DNA of 64,000 nt, taken from NCBI GenBank assembly GCA_028023455.1, contig JAQFVV010013335.1:90100-154099 (forward strand), given 5' to 3'. This document shows positions 48,501 through 61,770 of this stretch, piece after piece. A model generated the notes under the pieces. It was not told the origin of the DNA, made no database searches, and worked only from the letters and a program-made list of their open reading frames with translations. The stretch is from Epiperipatus broadwayi. Its lineage: Eukaryota > Onychophora > Udeonychophora > Euonychophora > Peripatidae. The translations under genes and the position numbers were made by a program. Position 1 is the first letter of the stretch, and every line of letters begins with the position of its first letter.

Positions 48501-50040
48501 ATGAGAGCTAAATTAGTAAGAACGTTTGTCTGTAAAGCCATAACAGGTGTTTGTTCATTAGTTTTCTAACTCACTGTCTATTCCCATTGAAGATGTAACT
48601 TACATGTGTGGGTGCATGTCCATTTTACATCATCTCACACTTCATTCATATTTTTCATTATTACTTATAATATTCAAATTTGTAATAGCAGAGTTATGTT
48701 TGCCATAGGAACTGTTAGCAGTTTAGTCATTAATAGATCTCTGTATTAATGGAAAGACAGATACACATATATACCATTAATATGATTTATTGATTTATTT
48801 ATTATCTATTAATTATTTATTACATAAAATCTTACATTTAAAATTGTAAAAATTATTTATTTGTTTATTATTAGTTAGCATTTGTAAATTTAATATTTCA
48901 TTTTTTTTTCCAATATTCTATTACTAACATTTTTACAAGCAAGAAAATTCTTGCAAATTGCAAAGCTCATTACAACAAAAAAAAAAGAGGTGTGCCTAAA
49001 TTTCTTTTTTCCACAAGAGATTCCCAAGTAGAAAATGGAGAAAAGTGAGAAAAAAGACAAAATAGTTATGGAAATTGAAATATTTTTTTTAAAAAAATAA
49101 GAAATAAGTGAACTAAATATTGTGAAAATTCTCTACTAATCCTTTGTGAAAAAAGTTCTCTCGTACTACTCAGAATAGAACTGTACATGGAAGGCTAAAT
49201 TCTAAAAGGTACTCAGCTCTGGCTTTTATCAACTAATAATTTATACCGATTTACTTTGTTCAAAAATGCATGGATATTATATAAAATTGTTGATTATAAT
49301 TTACTATAACATATTTATAATGAATAAATAATGTCGGAATTGTATAAATTATTAACAATGAAGTTAACTAGAAAAAGTGTGCTGAATTCTTTAATGAAAC
49401 CGTTTATGGAGTCTCAGTTAATACATTTTTCATTCTTGCTATGCAAAATAAAATTAAAATGAAAAATTTGTCTATTTTAACCCTATACAGTAATAGGATA
49501 GTCTTATATACCAAATAACCTTATCATTCGCACCTATAAAAATGAGTGATAGAATGTGTGACTCAATAATGTTTAATGATTAACTATAAGCAGCTTATAG
49601 AAGCATGGATAAACCAAATAACCTTGGATTTAAATGTTGTAAAATGTTTACTGAATGCTAACTAACCAAAATGGAATAAGGTCATAAATTGATTTTGGAT
49701 AATATTATCGAGTCGGATATTTTGTTTTGTATGACCAATAAGTGATTCCAGTATGCACAAGGGAGGTATATGATATCGATTAGAAAATTCTAAGAACATT
49801 GGAAATTATTGCAGCTTTTGTCAAATCTCACTTTAACCTGCAGGAGCAATGTTTGTATGTTTTTAATGTTGTCAATTCGTCATGATCATCGTTTAAACTT
49901 TCAAGTCTGAACTAAAAAAAAAAAAAAAAAATTATTTTAATGATTAAATGTTGACATGTATTTCTTCCTATTGCCTATTATAGACAGGTAGATTTTTTTA
50001 TACTTAATGTAACTTATTATTATTGTTATTTATTTATATG
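45560..50040. other. No gene recognised
   Basis: Long AT-rich stretch. It holds a short GATA-type repeat at 47868-47890 and an A18 run at 49914-49931. Nothing else stands out. Confidence 0.45.
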
Positions 50041-52210
50041 CCTAATCTCCACGAGAACGTCTCAGAGATCTTGGTATAAAGGATACCAAGTCAGTAATAA
50101 TATTATTTTTTTGGTATTATGTTAAAAAAAAATTGGATATTCTCGTGCTCATGTTATTAGTTCAAATTAAATACTTTAAAATTATACCTTAGTTAATAAT
50201 AATAGATAGATGCATGGAGATAATTGTCAGTATGCAGAATAATTAAACTTACTTGACCATAGTGACTTTAAGTGTTAATTCAATATTCATAATTCTCACA
50301 AGTAATAGATTCGTGTAGATTTGATTATTGTTAATATGACATTTTAGTGTTTCAAATGATTTAAAAAGCATTTTATATATGATCGTATGTTCGAATGTGT
50401 GTGCCTGGTTGTAAATTATTTACCAAATTTGTATTTTTGCTTTTCTATCAGTTTTGGTTTGGTGCCATATGTTAAAGGAATATAAAGAATTAAGATTTGT
50501 CTTCTTATAGATTCGTTTATATATGAAATGCGTTTAATATATTTGGATGAAGAAGTGATAGAAGGGATGATTTTATTATGCGGATTGAGAAATTCTCTTC
50601 TTGATTACTTACTTGTCAAATCGTGAGTGGTAGTGTATTTTGTGTCTGATAGCATATGATGATATAATTGTAGTTCTTAAATGAGGTGGCAAATACCCCA
50701 TTTATTGATGATAAGTCGGCTAAGTTCCGCAACCTTTGTGTCCTAAAAGTTAGCAGATATTATATTAATGAGTCAAGTTTGAATTTGGAGATTTTGCTTA
50801 ACCCTCACGTGTGTATATGTGAATGTTTATTTATTATTATTCCCTTCTCTTTCTTCATTCGGGCGTAGTTATCATCAGACAATATATATGTTGGTTATAG
50901 CAGATAAATGTTTTATGGATTTCTATAAAATGCTTGAAATAAGATTATTAAGTTAAAGATTAGCTTGCTGCACCATCCGTAATCCGATAGAGATATAATT
51001 AATAAATGTTTTGTGTTTGTAATCTCATAAATGCACACACATTCTGAAATATGATTAAATTAGAGATATAGAAAGAAACCATCATTAGAATTGTGAGTTC
51101 TGGGTAACTTGACAGATTATGGTGCATATTGTCATTATTTCATTATTATCATTATTAATTCATCCTCCCAATATGAGCATAATAGTATATTATAGAAATT
51201 ATCTTATTTAACGCTAATTTGATAAAGTCAATATTAGGTTTCATATTATAGATATACACTTGTAGGCATATGAAATTTTGCTTTATCTAATGAAAGGAAA
51301 AATAATAAAACTGTCACTTGGATTTATATAGCAAATATTAACCTACAGATATCCAGAAATAATTTTATAGCATCAGTTGATTCTTTGGTACTGTTTGTTT
51401 TGGCTTATTAAGAGCACAAGTGAGAATAGATGTATTAACATTGGAATGTAAATGCATAATTTTTTTTTATTGTTTATCGTAGGTAAATGAGCAAATAGAG
51501 TGATAAACGTAAATAAGATAGTAAATAGGAAGAAGTGTCTTCAAATATTAAGTGTGCAAAATTATATAATTTAATGTTATTTAATCAAATTTGTGTTTAA
51601 TGTAAATGTAATGTTAAAATCATCATCGATGTGTTGTAAAATAATGTTTTCTTGTAATAAATGTTTTGTTGGAATAAGATCCCCTCTGAACTGTTTATCA
51701 TATACGTTCGATTGACCACTCCCACACATACATATGTTCAACATAATATAACTATAGAATTTATTAATTTGCCAGTATGTGCCATTTATTTAAACAGTAC
51801 AGATTTAGCAGATCTTAACATTGCAGTGCCAAAATATGTTTTTATCTTGCTTAGAATAGATGGTGATGTGAGGCAAAAGGTACCCGATCCTCATCATTGT
51901 CTGTACTTTATTTATTGTAATGATGATCAATTTCACAATAGCCCTTATTACTTAATTGATGCTTATAATATAGTTAAATCAACATTATAGAATTGTTATT
52001 TATAAATACTTCTATCATCCTTATTAGCATCCTATATGACAACCATACCCTATAACCCCCAATTGAGCTAATCCATAGAGTAGTAGCAGCATAAGAGTCT
52101 TATTAATAAGTAGAAATGCAATTTCAATTATAAATTTATTCTATCTTGTATAGAATTGGTGCCTAGGCATTTATTTGTACATAAAGTGATAGGTGAAGAG
52201 AACAGAGGTT

Positions 52211-52216
<6 letters not shown>
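50041..52216. other. More complex segment with a 109-codon frame
   Basis: Base composition is less repetitive here than around it. An open frame at 51661-51990 (+) has no recognisable domain. The segment ends GGTTACTACA directly before a TA tract (52217-52241), like the TG...CA elements at 10 and 35 kb, but I could not find the opposite end. Confidence 0.3.
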
Positions 52217-52242
<26 letters not shown>

Positions 52243-52415
52243 CATTTTATATAATGAATATTTATTATAGTAAATAGAGGAATTTGAACTTAGGATTTTC
52301 AGCCTTAATGGAAATTAATGATGTCCATTATGCTGCTTTTTCATATAAATTATAATGAATAACAAAAATATCATATATATATATATATATATTGTAATGG
52401 AAACGTATATATAAC

Positions 52416-52468
52416 TATGAAAACATTATATATATATATATATATATATATAATGTTTTCATAGTTAT
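52416..52468. repeat. TA-cored hairpin
   Basis: TAACTATGAAAACATTA and its complement flank a TA run: 18-bp perfect arms, possible cruciform. Confidence 0.8.
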
Positions 52469-53067
52469 AAGACATAAATGATGTATTTTTTTAATTATAT
52501 CATGTATTATTTTGTATTTATTTTTGATATCTTGATAAAATAACATCCATCATTGTCAACATCAAGCTTTTATAGAAAAATCATTAGATATCAAGTAATA
52601 ATGAAATTAGGCATAAAGTTTATAAAGAATCAGAGTGAGCATGAAATAAAGAACAGTCACTCTTATAAATATTTGATAGTTGATATTTAGAATACATGAA
52701 TTAATACATTAAAGATCAGCCTTTTCAAGCTATTGTGCATGCGCTTTTTATGAGTGTTAATAATAAATGAATACTTTCATTCCCAACACAAGATATAGTA
52801 TTTAAGAAAGAATAAAATGAATCCACTTATTCTTTCCAACCGAAATGCTTATATATGGCCAAATCTTAAGTAATGGAAGTGAAAGCTTGAGGATAGACCA
52901 CTCACTTTAAATTACTGTTTACAATGTCAGAATGAATGACATTGACAAAATTATCTAGAATTTACTAAACATCACTCACAAGTGAAACTTAAACACTCGT
53001 AAAAAGTGCATGCACAATAGCTTGAAAAGGCTGATCTTTAATGTATTACAATTTATAAAGCACAGTG

Positions 53068-54160
53068 CTATAAAAATAAATGCTTAAATACATGGATTAA
53101 TAAAATGTTTACTTTCTTTAATTTCACCATTAAATTATTTTTAATTGATATTAAAAGAAAGAGATGTGGTTTCCACAAGACTGGAATACATTGTGCTTCA
53201 TCAGCTTTATTTAAACCACTTGTCATTTTTAATATTTCAGTAGACATCCTCATGGTTCTCAAATCAATAGCAGTATTGTATCATTATCAAAATCAGATTT
53301 GTAACCAATTTTTTAAAAATGTCAAGTAAAAGCTCATGTATTTAACTCATGATTAAAGGTATTTTATGCTTCTTAATGAAATTCTGACAACAATTCATGT
53401 ATTTGATAGACCTACATTGCTTTTTGACCACCATAAACTTGGAATTTCATAAACATCCTGGTATTCCAAAAGTAGGTTTGTAAAAAAAATCACTACTTAT
53501 TTCGCTAGTGAAAAAAGTAGTCTTTATATTAAACTTATATAGTCTTATACTGATCTTATCACTGACACTTTTAATATAAAGTAAACCACTCTATCGCTAT
53601 TTGAGTTATTAATTTTTATTCTCTTTTTTAATATTAATGTTATTTAGAGTGTATATATGATATTTTTAGAATCTTTTTGTTAGTTCTATTTTTTGAGTAA
53701 GATGATATTTGTCAGACAAACTACAAGCTCTCATATAAAGAATTTTTTCTACAGAAAATATTTGAACAAGTTGATGATGAGAATTAAAATTAAAAATCTG
53801 TTTTTAGGGATGGGTTTTCTGTAAACTGTCATTGATAAGGAGTCATTACATTTTTTTTACAATCAAAACATCTAGAAATGAAAATGTTTTGTTATTTTCA
53901 CCCTTTATTGTAAATTTAATATTAGGATGTCAATCAAATAAAAAAATATAAGAAAAGAATTCAATGCATCACTATCATAAGACTATATAATAAAGGTATC
54001 ATCCACATATCTGATTAAATGGAAGTCTTTTAGTAGCTTCATTTAATACTTGATTTTCAAAATTATTCATAAAGAGATCAGCAGTTACAGGGGAAAGTGA
54101 AAAACCTATAGAAAATCAAATCCAATTATTTTTGTTATAAAAAAAAACATAAAACAAACT
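53068..54160 (-). pseudogene. Penelope-like reverse transcriptase and GIY-YIG remnant (minus)
   Basis: Read downward from about 54160: SLSPVTADLFMNNFE, a VDD box in RYVDDTF (frame-shifted), NIKFT...FLDVLI, then GVYEIPSLWW...NVG and EILKMTSGLNKADEAQC at 53262-53068. Many stops. The last segment corresponds to the end of the GIY-YIG domain. Confidence 0.75.
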
Positions 54161-54299
54161 AAACCTGATTTATTGTTCAATTTTGATGTTTTTTCTATGT
54201 TTAGCATGATTCCTGTTGAAAAAGCTTTAACTATAATTGTTCAATACAATACTTTGGTGATTTTTCTGTTCCATTGTCTAAACAATGCTTTGAAAATAC

Positions 54300-55437
54300 A
54301 TTTGGATTAATGACTTTCGAAAGTATAAACAAATTAAATGACAGTCTATAGATCTACACTGTCACCTGTAATTGCTGAACTTTTTATGAATAATTTTGAA
54401 AATCCAAGTATCAAATGCAGCTATTAAGAAACATTCTATTTTGCCTAGATATGTGGATGATATATTTGTTGTTTGGTATTATGGTATTGATACATTGAAT
54501 TCTTTTTTTTGTTTTTCTTAATGACAGGCATTTTAATATTAAATTTTCTATGGAAGTTGAAAATAAAACACTTTTATTTCTAGAGGATTTGATTACACAA
54601 AAATAAGATGACTTCTTACCAACATTGGCTTTCAGAAAATCCATCCATGTGAACATTTATCTTAATTTTAATTCTCATCACCATCCTGATCCAATATTTT
54701 CCATAGAAAAAAAATGTTTGTTGAGAGTTTGTAGCTAGTCTGATGAATGTCACCTTACACAAGAAATAGAACTAACAAAATATTCTATTTTCTAATGATT
54801 ACAATAAAACCATCAGATATAAAGTTCTATTTATCATCAACACTAAAGAAAAAGAGGATAAAATTGATAAATGAACTAGTTATAGAGTGGTTTTATTTTA
54901 TATTAAATAGATCACTGAAAAAATCAGTAGATTACTTTTTCCACTAGCAAAAAAAATAGTTTTTTTTTCCGTAAAACTTTAGACAAAGTACTTTTGGAAT
55001 ATTAAGGTATTTATGAAATTCCATGTTTACAGTGCTTAAAAAGTTATGTAGGCTAATCAAATAGACAAATTAAAGTTAGAATTAAGGTGAATAAAAATGT
55101 CTTCAATCAGAAGTTAAATACATCAACAACTGCTTTACATTTTTTACAAATTTGTCACAAACCTGATTTCGATAATGTTAAAATACTTGCTAATTTGGAA
55201 AACTGTAATTTGATAAGCATCGAAGAGTCTATTGAAATATTAAAAAGACCAAGTGGTTTAAATGAAACCAATGAAGAACAATGTATTTCAGTCTTGTGGA
55301 GACCACTTATTTTATCACTTTCTTTTAATATCAATTTAAAAATAATTAATGGTAAAACTGAAGAAAATATTTCATTAATTCATGTGTTCAAAATAATCAA
55401 CAATCAAATATATATAAGAGTGCCTGTTTTTATGTAA
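54300..55437 (+). pseudogene. Penelope-like reverse transcriptase and GIY-YIG remnant (plus)
   Basis: SPVIAELFMNNFE (54360), LPRYVDDIFVVW (54442) with the catalytic Asp pair intact, NIKFSMEVENKTLLFLEDL, a gap with stops, then GIYEIPCLQC...SYVG (about 55009) and a long frame at 55087-55437 including EEQCISVLW. The GIY-YIG frame has one stop (TAA) right after SYVG. Same family as the minus copy. Confidence 0.82.
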
Positions 55438-55588
55438 TGCTCAATTTTATTTTTACTGCATGCTCAATCTCATTACTTTTTGAGATCTAGTGGTTTTTCT
55501 TTAAAAACTTGACCTTGACAGTGATGGATATTATTTCATTGAAAGGTCAGGAATTAATACAAAGCAATACATGGTTTAACCCAAACAA

Positions 55589-55590
<2 letters not shown>

Positions 55591-55663
<73 letters not shown>
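55591..55663. repeat. (TA)n microsatellite
   Basis: About 70 bp of pure TA. Confidence 0.95.
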
Positions 55664-55666
<3 letters not shown>

Positions 55667-57031
55667 CTTGAATATCCTAGTACCTCACTGAGAAAAGCCA
55701 AAGCTAGAAACCAGTCTGAGGCTATGGATATTCTAAAAAGGTTAAGAGCAATTGGCATGCTAACTAGATGACATTTGTAATATAAGCTTATTAAATTAGA
55801 ATGGGATATATGACTTGATTTCTTTGCAATATATATATATATATAAAGAGCCTTTTAAACACATAGTTTTGTGCCCCCCTCAAAAATTAAGTGACTATTT
55901 TAATGTTAATCAATTATTGCAGATAGAATGTTATTTAAAGTTCTATAAATGGAAGTAAAAATAACAACAAAACATAACTTGAATTATTATACAGACATTC
56001 AATAAAAGTTCAAAGAATTATCTGTAACACATAACAATATACATAATAAATAAAAACACATTTATATATCTCTCTATATACTTCATTATTCTATAATTTT
56101 TGTTCATTTTAAATTAGCCATTTATAAGTAAATTTATTGAATTTTATAAATATTCATGAAATTATTTAAGTTATGTTAAGTGTAATATATTTCAAATATT
56201 TGTCTTCTCTTTGGATATTTAAGAGAATTTACATGTTTAATATTTTTAGCATATATTTTATATCCATATATTAAATAGTAAATGTATAAAGTAGATTTAT
56301 CAATATTAATTGAATTGTTAAGTTTTGTGGCCCTTATATCTAACTGTGTTTAGTATGACCATGATAAATCATATTGCCTTGTTCACAATTAATTTTATAT
56401 AAAATTCCTCTTTTTATTTCATAGTATTCCTTATTTTATAATTAAAATATTATTTTTAGATATACTATTTGTTCATTCAATATTTATATGTTTATAAATG
56501 TAATTTTCTTTTTTTTTTTTATTAAATTTTGTGATTCATTTTTCCTTCTGAGAAATATATAAATACTGGAAGGCCAAATAGTAAAAATATAGAAAAAATT
56601 ACAGGTAATTATAAAATAAAAATGATATAAAATATGTATATGTTATTATAATTCAGATGAAAAAGCAAAATTAACAATTAAAAAAAATTATAAGCTGAGT
56701 TTAGTTTCAGTTATTTTGACTTTTCTTTAAGGAAGCTGAAATGAGAATGATCTATTAATTTCTTTTATAAAAAATTCAAAAAAACATTAATTTAATTTAG
56801 AATGACTTTTGCACTTCTGCCATTTTTCACTTAGGTAGAATAATATATATAAAAAACAAATGACAGAACATTTTATCAGTCTACTTTGAGATTAATACAA
56901 AAGTGACCAAACTCTAGTGTTAAATTATCTTATATAGGGATCTAGATGAGTCGCTATTATATAAGAAAAGAAATCAAAATTTTTAATAGTAACATGTAAT
57001 AATATATTTTTAAAACAACTTAAATCACATA

Positions 57032-57033
<2 letters not shown>
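55664..57033. other. No gene recognised
   Basis: AT-rich; a short TA tract at 55828-55844. Confidence 0.45.

Positions 57034-57081
<48 letters not shown>
57034..57081. repeat. (TA)n microsatellite
   Basis: Simple TA repeat. Confidence 0.95.
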
Positions 57082-57086
<5 letters not shown>

Positions 57087-57885
57087 AATGTACATATACA
57101 TTTTTCATAGATTGTAATATTATAGAGTGAATTAAACACTAATACAAAATTTATGTTATGAGTAATTTTAGAAATGTGTACATCTTTAGTTATATAGCTA
57201 TAGAAATATTCTAGTCCACAGCTAATACTGATGGCTTATTAGGATTCCATTCATCTTTCTACTTTTATTGACTTTCCATCCTGGGCATTCATTAATAGCA
57301 ACAGTCATTGGTCTGGCAAGATTTTTTTTGGCACTCTACATTTCTTCACTACAGTATTCTGGTTCCAGAAAACAGGAAATGCAAAGAAAGAGAAAGAAAA
57401 GTCTACTCAGCAATTTGAACTGCAGCACACATGTTGAATTTTTCTTATAGCAGCTTACAATCCATGGGGCAGAGCTTTCATGGCTATAAGAGAGAGAACT
57501 AAAGACAAGCTCTCAATTTATACCCACCTTGTTATGGATCTTGCATTCCAATCTCATTGTTTTGCTGTCTTATGTTTTTAAATAAAAATTTTAATTAATT
57601 ATTGCAATCTAATTGACAATCTTTTCTCTAATGAGTTCTGCAATTTCAGAAATTTCTCTTTGTTATCTACAATTTACAACTTTTACCTTTATTTTATAAA
57701 ATTTCTTGAATGTATTATTTTTATTTATGAAATACTTTCGGTATTAGTATATATAATACACTCCACCACTTGATGGCACTGGTTTTCATCCAATGCACAT
57801 CAAAATACATGTTCACGGTATGACAATGCAGTTAAAATAAGGTAAATTTTATAAATTTATATTTTTACTTTTTTTACAAATTTGG

Positions 57886-57889
<4 letters not shown>
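57082..57889. other. No gene recognised
   Basis: AT-rich, no domain or repeat noted. Confidence 0.4.

Positions 57890-57947
<58 letters not shown>
57890..57947. repeat. (TA)n microsatellite
   Basis: About 58 bp of TA at the left edge of the next tandem repeat. Confidence 0.95.
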
Positions 57948-57948
<1 letters not shown>

Positions 57949-57949
57949 C

Positions 57950-58446
57950 ATTTAAGCTACCAAAAAGGTCTTTATTTTTAGATGGTGGAAGGGAGTTGGT
58001 ATGATTTTTAAGAAACAAATACTTTGTTTTAAGATGGTGGAGGTGGGTTGGTTTGCTTTTTAATTATCATCTTTTTACTTTTTTTTTTATAGAATTTTTT
58101 TTTAACATTTACACTACCAAAAAGTTCTTTATTTTTAGATGCTGGAAGTGGGTTGATTTGATTTTTAAGAAACAAACACTTTGATTTAAGATGGTAGAGG
58201 GGGGTTGGTTTGCTTTTCAATTATTGTCTTTTACTTATATATATATATAAACAAATCTTACACTTGTTCGGTGGTTTTGGTGAAGCGCCATCTTTTGAAC
58301 ATATATATATATTAGAAAATAAGCTACCAAACGTCTTTACTTTTAGTTAGTGTAAAAGGGTTGGTTTGATTTTTAAGAAACAAACACTTTGTTTTTAGAT
58401 GAGGGGAGGTGGTTTTCTTTTTAATTATCGACTTTTTACTTTATAT
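57950..58446. repeat. ~155-bp tandem repeat, three units
   Basis: Units begin CTACCAAA at about 57957, 58114 and 58324. Within a unit, AGATGGTGGAnGnGGGTTGG occurs twice about 62 bp apart. Units two and three are separated by a TA - ribozyme-repeat scrap - TA insertion. Confidence 0.85.
58250..58303 (+). repeat. 54-bp scrap of the hammerhead-bearing repeat
   Basis: Matches 43598-43642 of array V (ACACTTGTTCGGTGGTTTTG... GCGCCATC) with few changes. A TA tract touches it on each side. It lacks the ribozyme. Confidence 0.82.
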
Positions 58447-59100
58447 ATTGTAACCTTATATTTTAATATAAAATATAAAGATCGATATAACTGGTATAAA
58501 AATTTCTCTGTCTTCTTTTTGGTGATTTGATTGCCTTGGTTTGCGTTTTTGAACAGATTATTTTCTTGCATTCAAGATATCTTATTAGAGAGAATAAGTA
58601 ATATTTTGCCTTACTTATTGTTTGTATTATTTTAATGTATTTAAATTGCCTCTTTCCATCCACTGATTTGTATCAAAATATGTTTATTTTTTTAGAAATT
58701 GACAACACATATTAAATTTAGTAAAATGTGATTGAAAATAATAATAATTTTTGTTTTGTTTAAAATAGTCTTAGAAATTATTTTCATTGAATTAAAAAAC
58801 CATTTGTTTAACTAATTTTTAATTATTAGATAAAAAATATAGTAATTGCATATGCCTTTCAATGTAAAAAAAAAAAAAAAAAAGCGTGATTAGGGAGAGA
58901 TCGTCTGCAATAAGGTTGCTGTTACAAAAAGAAAAAGAAAATGGTGTAAGAATAAAATGTATGTAAAATATGATAAGCTTATTTTTAAAACAGTTAATAA
59001 GTAAACGGATTTACCAAAAAGTTTTCTACAAATGTAAACATAAAATGGTGGTATTTAATAATAGAATGAAGTGCTAAATTTAAAAATCTGATCGGGTCGG
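58447..59100. other. No gene recognised
   Basis: AT-rich with an A18 run near 58866. Confidence 0.4.
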
Positions 59101-59156
59101 CTAGCCAAGTGGATCAAATCGCTAATAATTTTCTAATATTTACACTTAAAAATATG

Positions 59157-59199
59157 TCGGAGCTTTCAAATTTAAAAGCAGAATTGCAGAATCTCGGTA
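59157..59199 (+). CDS. Weak candidate first coding exon
   Basis: ATGTCGGAG... encodes MSELSNLKAELQNL and meets a good donor (CG|GTATGTTT). However, TAGCCAAGTGG at 59102, a perfect polymerase III A box, and TTTCAAATTT, a poor B box, 58 nt later suggest the same stretch may be a decayed tRNA-derived SINE. Both readings are weak. Confidence 0.22.
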
Positions 59200-61770
59200 T
59201 GTTTGGCTTATTTTGTTATTCTACAATTTGGCAACACTAAATAGATGTTTTAATTACAGAAGTTTTTTTAGATATGAAAACTTTCTTTTTAAAAAAGAAG
59301 AGGTTTAAAATCAAAGTTAAAGTTATTAACATGGTTTAATATTTCCGTTTATAATTTAAAATAATATAGCATTGATTAATTTATTTAACTATATACTGCC
59401 AGTAATGTATTTGCTATTTAATTTGTTTACCATTTGAATAATGGAAACATTCTTCAAATAATTAACTAAAACTACTTTCTAATTTTTATCGTTAATTTGG
59501 AATTATTAAATTATTTGCTCTAATTAGTATCCCTAAATTTAACGGTAGATAAATAAATATTAGCCTGGATGTTATAAACTTGGAACAGTTTTATATAGAA
59601 ATGTAGTATTTAATAACTTATGAAGAACATTTTCATTTAAACTCTGTGTGTCATGTTTTTGGAATTGTTTTATATTTATGGAGCCACGTAAAATCATTAA
59701 TTTAAAAGTGCTTATAATATCTAAGACAAATAGATAGAATTACATTTATGGAATTCAACTATAATTATAATTACCACTTTGTGTATTTATTGTTCAAGAC
59801 ATTTTTATATGGATTTCACGGATCATATTTATTATTATAAAATGCGGTACAATTTAATTTGTCACACGTACACCTGCTAGAATTCATGTATTTAAGTAAG
59901 AATGAATTAATTTAATTTTATTGTTATATGAACTTGTATGTGAAGTTCATGAGTTATATTTTATTAGGTTTAAATTAAATTAATGGGATTGAATAAAATA
60001 CTTATTCAAGGGAATAGCGCTTGCGAAAAAGCTTGAAAATTACTAATGAATTTATGATATGTGTCAACCTCCCATGAAGTGTCTTGAGAGTCTTTCCAGA
60101 ATTCTATTCCTATGCTAATGTCACTTATATTACATTGTTGCTATGTTTTATTTTAACCAAGATAATTTAATATATTAGTTGTCCTGATTAGTGAAACACT
60201 TTTTATTATGCAAGAATCCACATCTGCTAAAATATTAGTGTTTTCTGAATGGTCAGAATAACTGAGGAGGATGATTTTTGCACTTTAAATGTGAAGTAAA
60301 TAGTAATATTGCTTTATAATGTTAAAAGGCATTAATCTGTGCTGGTGGTTAATCTGCAGATTAATTAATTGTCACTTTCTGTATTTTTACACTCATTCCT
60401 GCACTGGTGGTTAATCCGCGCGGAATTGTGTGATTATATTTATTGCTTTATGATGGTATATAAATCCACAAGGCACTCAGTGCTATATAATTCCTATGTG
60501 TAGATGAATGCATCCACAGGAATATGATTTTACTTCATAAATATAAGTTTGGGCAAAGTATTTTGATTATTCTGCTAAAATCATCTTCTTCCATTTATAA
60601 GCATAATTTATAAGTTATGTCATAAAGTGAAGCAGGACATTCTATCTAAGTTACCTCATAATAATAAACTGTTTGTTAATTAGAATTTTATCTGAATTGA
60701 AGTTTAAATTTTTATTTTTATTTAGCATTAGCATTATAGCTAAATTCTACAAATATAATATTATTTATTACATTGTTATAGGTCTACAGTATAGGTTTAT
60801 TGGTTCTGGAACTGACACATTGGATATTTCATGAGTTGATGTTGAATTTTTGTATAATTTCCTCAAGACATCAATTATATCAAATTGTAATATAATGTAT
60901 GATTAGGCTTTATAAAACTGTGCCTATGATATGTTATTGAAGGAAGCCAATGGAATTATAATTTATTTATTTATTTTATTTGTTTATTTATGTATTTAGT
61001 TATTACATTAAACATCAATTACCTATTAGTCATAAAAAATTGTAAATAAATATTGATTTATAATAAACTTACTGTGCCATTGCTATTTGTCATTCATAAA
61101 ATCAGAAATCATATATCTTGAATAGGACATACATTGGACTTATGTACTATTGTCAGCATGATATAAGAGTTTAGTAATATTTTGAGAAAAACATTTGAAT
61201 GCTTTCTGTCCTTGGTAGTTTATGGTGTGTAAGGTACAATAAAATCCCATTTACCTTTTCCATCATTTAAGCTTTGCGTAGTTGATTCGAGTACATGATT
61301 CAAAATTGATTGATTTTATAAACTTATAAACAGATTTACCAGATAATGACATGATTAAATGTATTTACTTAATGTTTTAATTGTCATTCATCAGTATAAC
61401 AAGAGTCTCATTGATATTTATTAAATTATAGAAAAGAACCCAAATATTCCATGTTTATTTACTATTGCAAAGCTCTTACTTAGACTAGCATATGTATTAA
61501 AAATCATATATGTAATTTTAAAATTCATAATCTTTAGTAGTTCCACAAATTATACCATTTTGGCCATGGTCAGGCATAAGATCTCATATGATGAAAAATT
61601 GCAAATTAAGGTTTGAAGGATAATAAAATTGCATAATTATAGTTTATCTAATGTATTTTCACATACTACTATGATAGCTCTTCGTGGTACACCCTGGCTG
61701 TGACCAGATTAGATCATAACAAGTTTATGTTATATCATTAGTTTTGTTTGTGGTAATTTGCTCCAGATTT
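59200..61770. other. Probable LTR/leader of a gypsy-like element (right part)
   Basis: No gene. GGTGGTTAATC occurs twice at 60346 and 60403. TATATAAA at 60457 with CTCAGTG 20 bp later looks like an LTR promoter for the gag frame downstream, but I could not delimit an LTR. Confidence 0.3.

Larger units (their letters stand above)
52696..55437. mobile_element. Two Penelope-like element copies back to back
   Basis: A minus-strand copy (about 54170 down to 53060) and a plus-strand copy (about 54180 to 55437) diverge from a common centre. Each has a reverse-transcriptase remnant followed by a GIY-YIG remnant. Beyond the minus copy a 55-bp inverted repeat (52696-52758 with 52990-53046) encloses 230 bp. 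Such tandem or inverted arrangements are typical of Penelope-like elements, which often have partial copies at their ends. Confidence 0.8.

Noticed and set aside
52993-53046. Hammerhead in the Penelope inverted repeat (CAATAGCTTGAAAAGGCTGATC)
   Set aside because: There is a GAAA box and a stem II half, but no CUGANGA and no pairing stem I or III; too degenerate to call.
54743-54765. CTGATGA near 54743 as a ribozyme
   Set aside because: No GAAA box with a closing stem follows; chance match.
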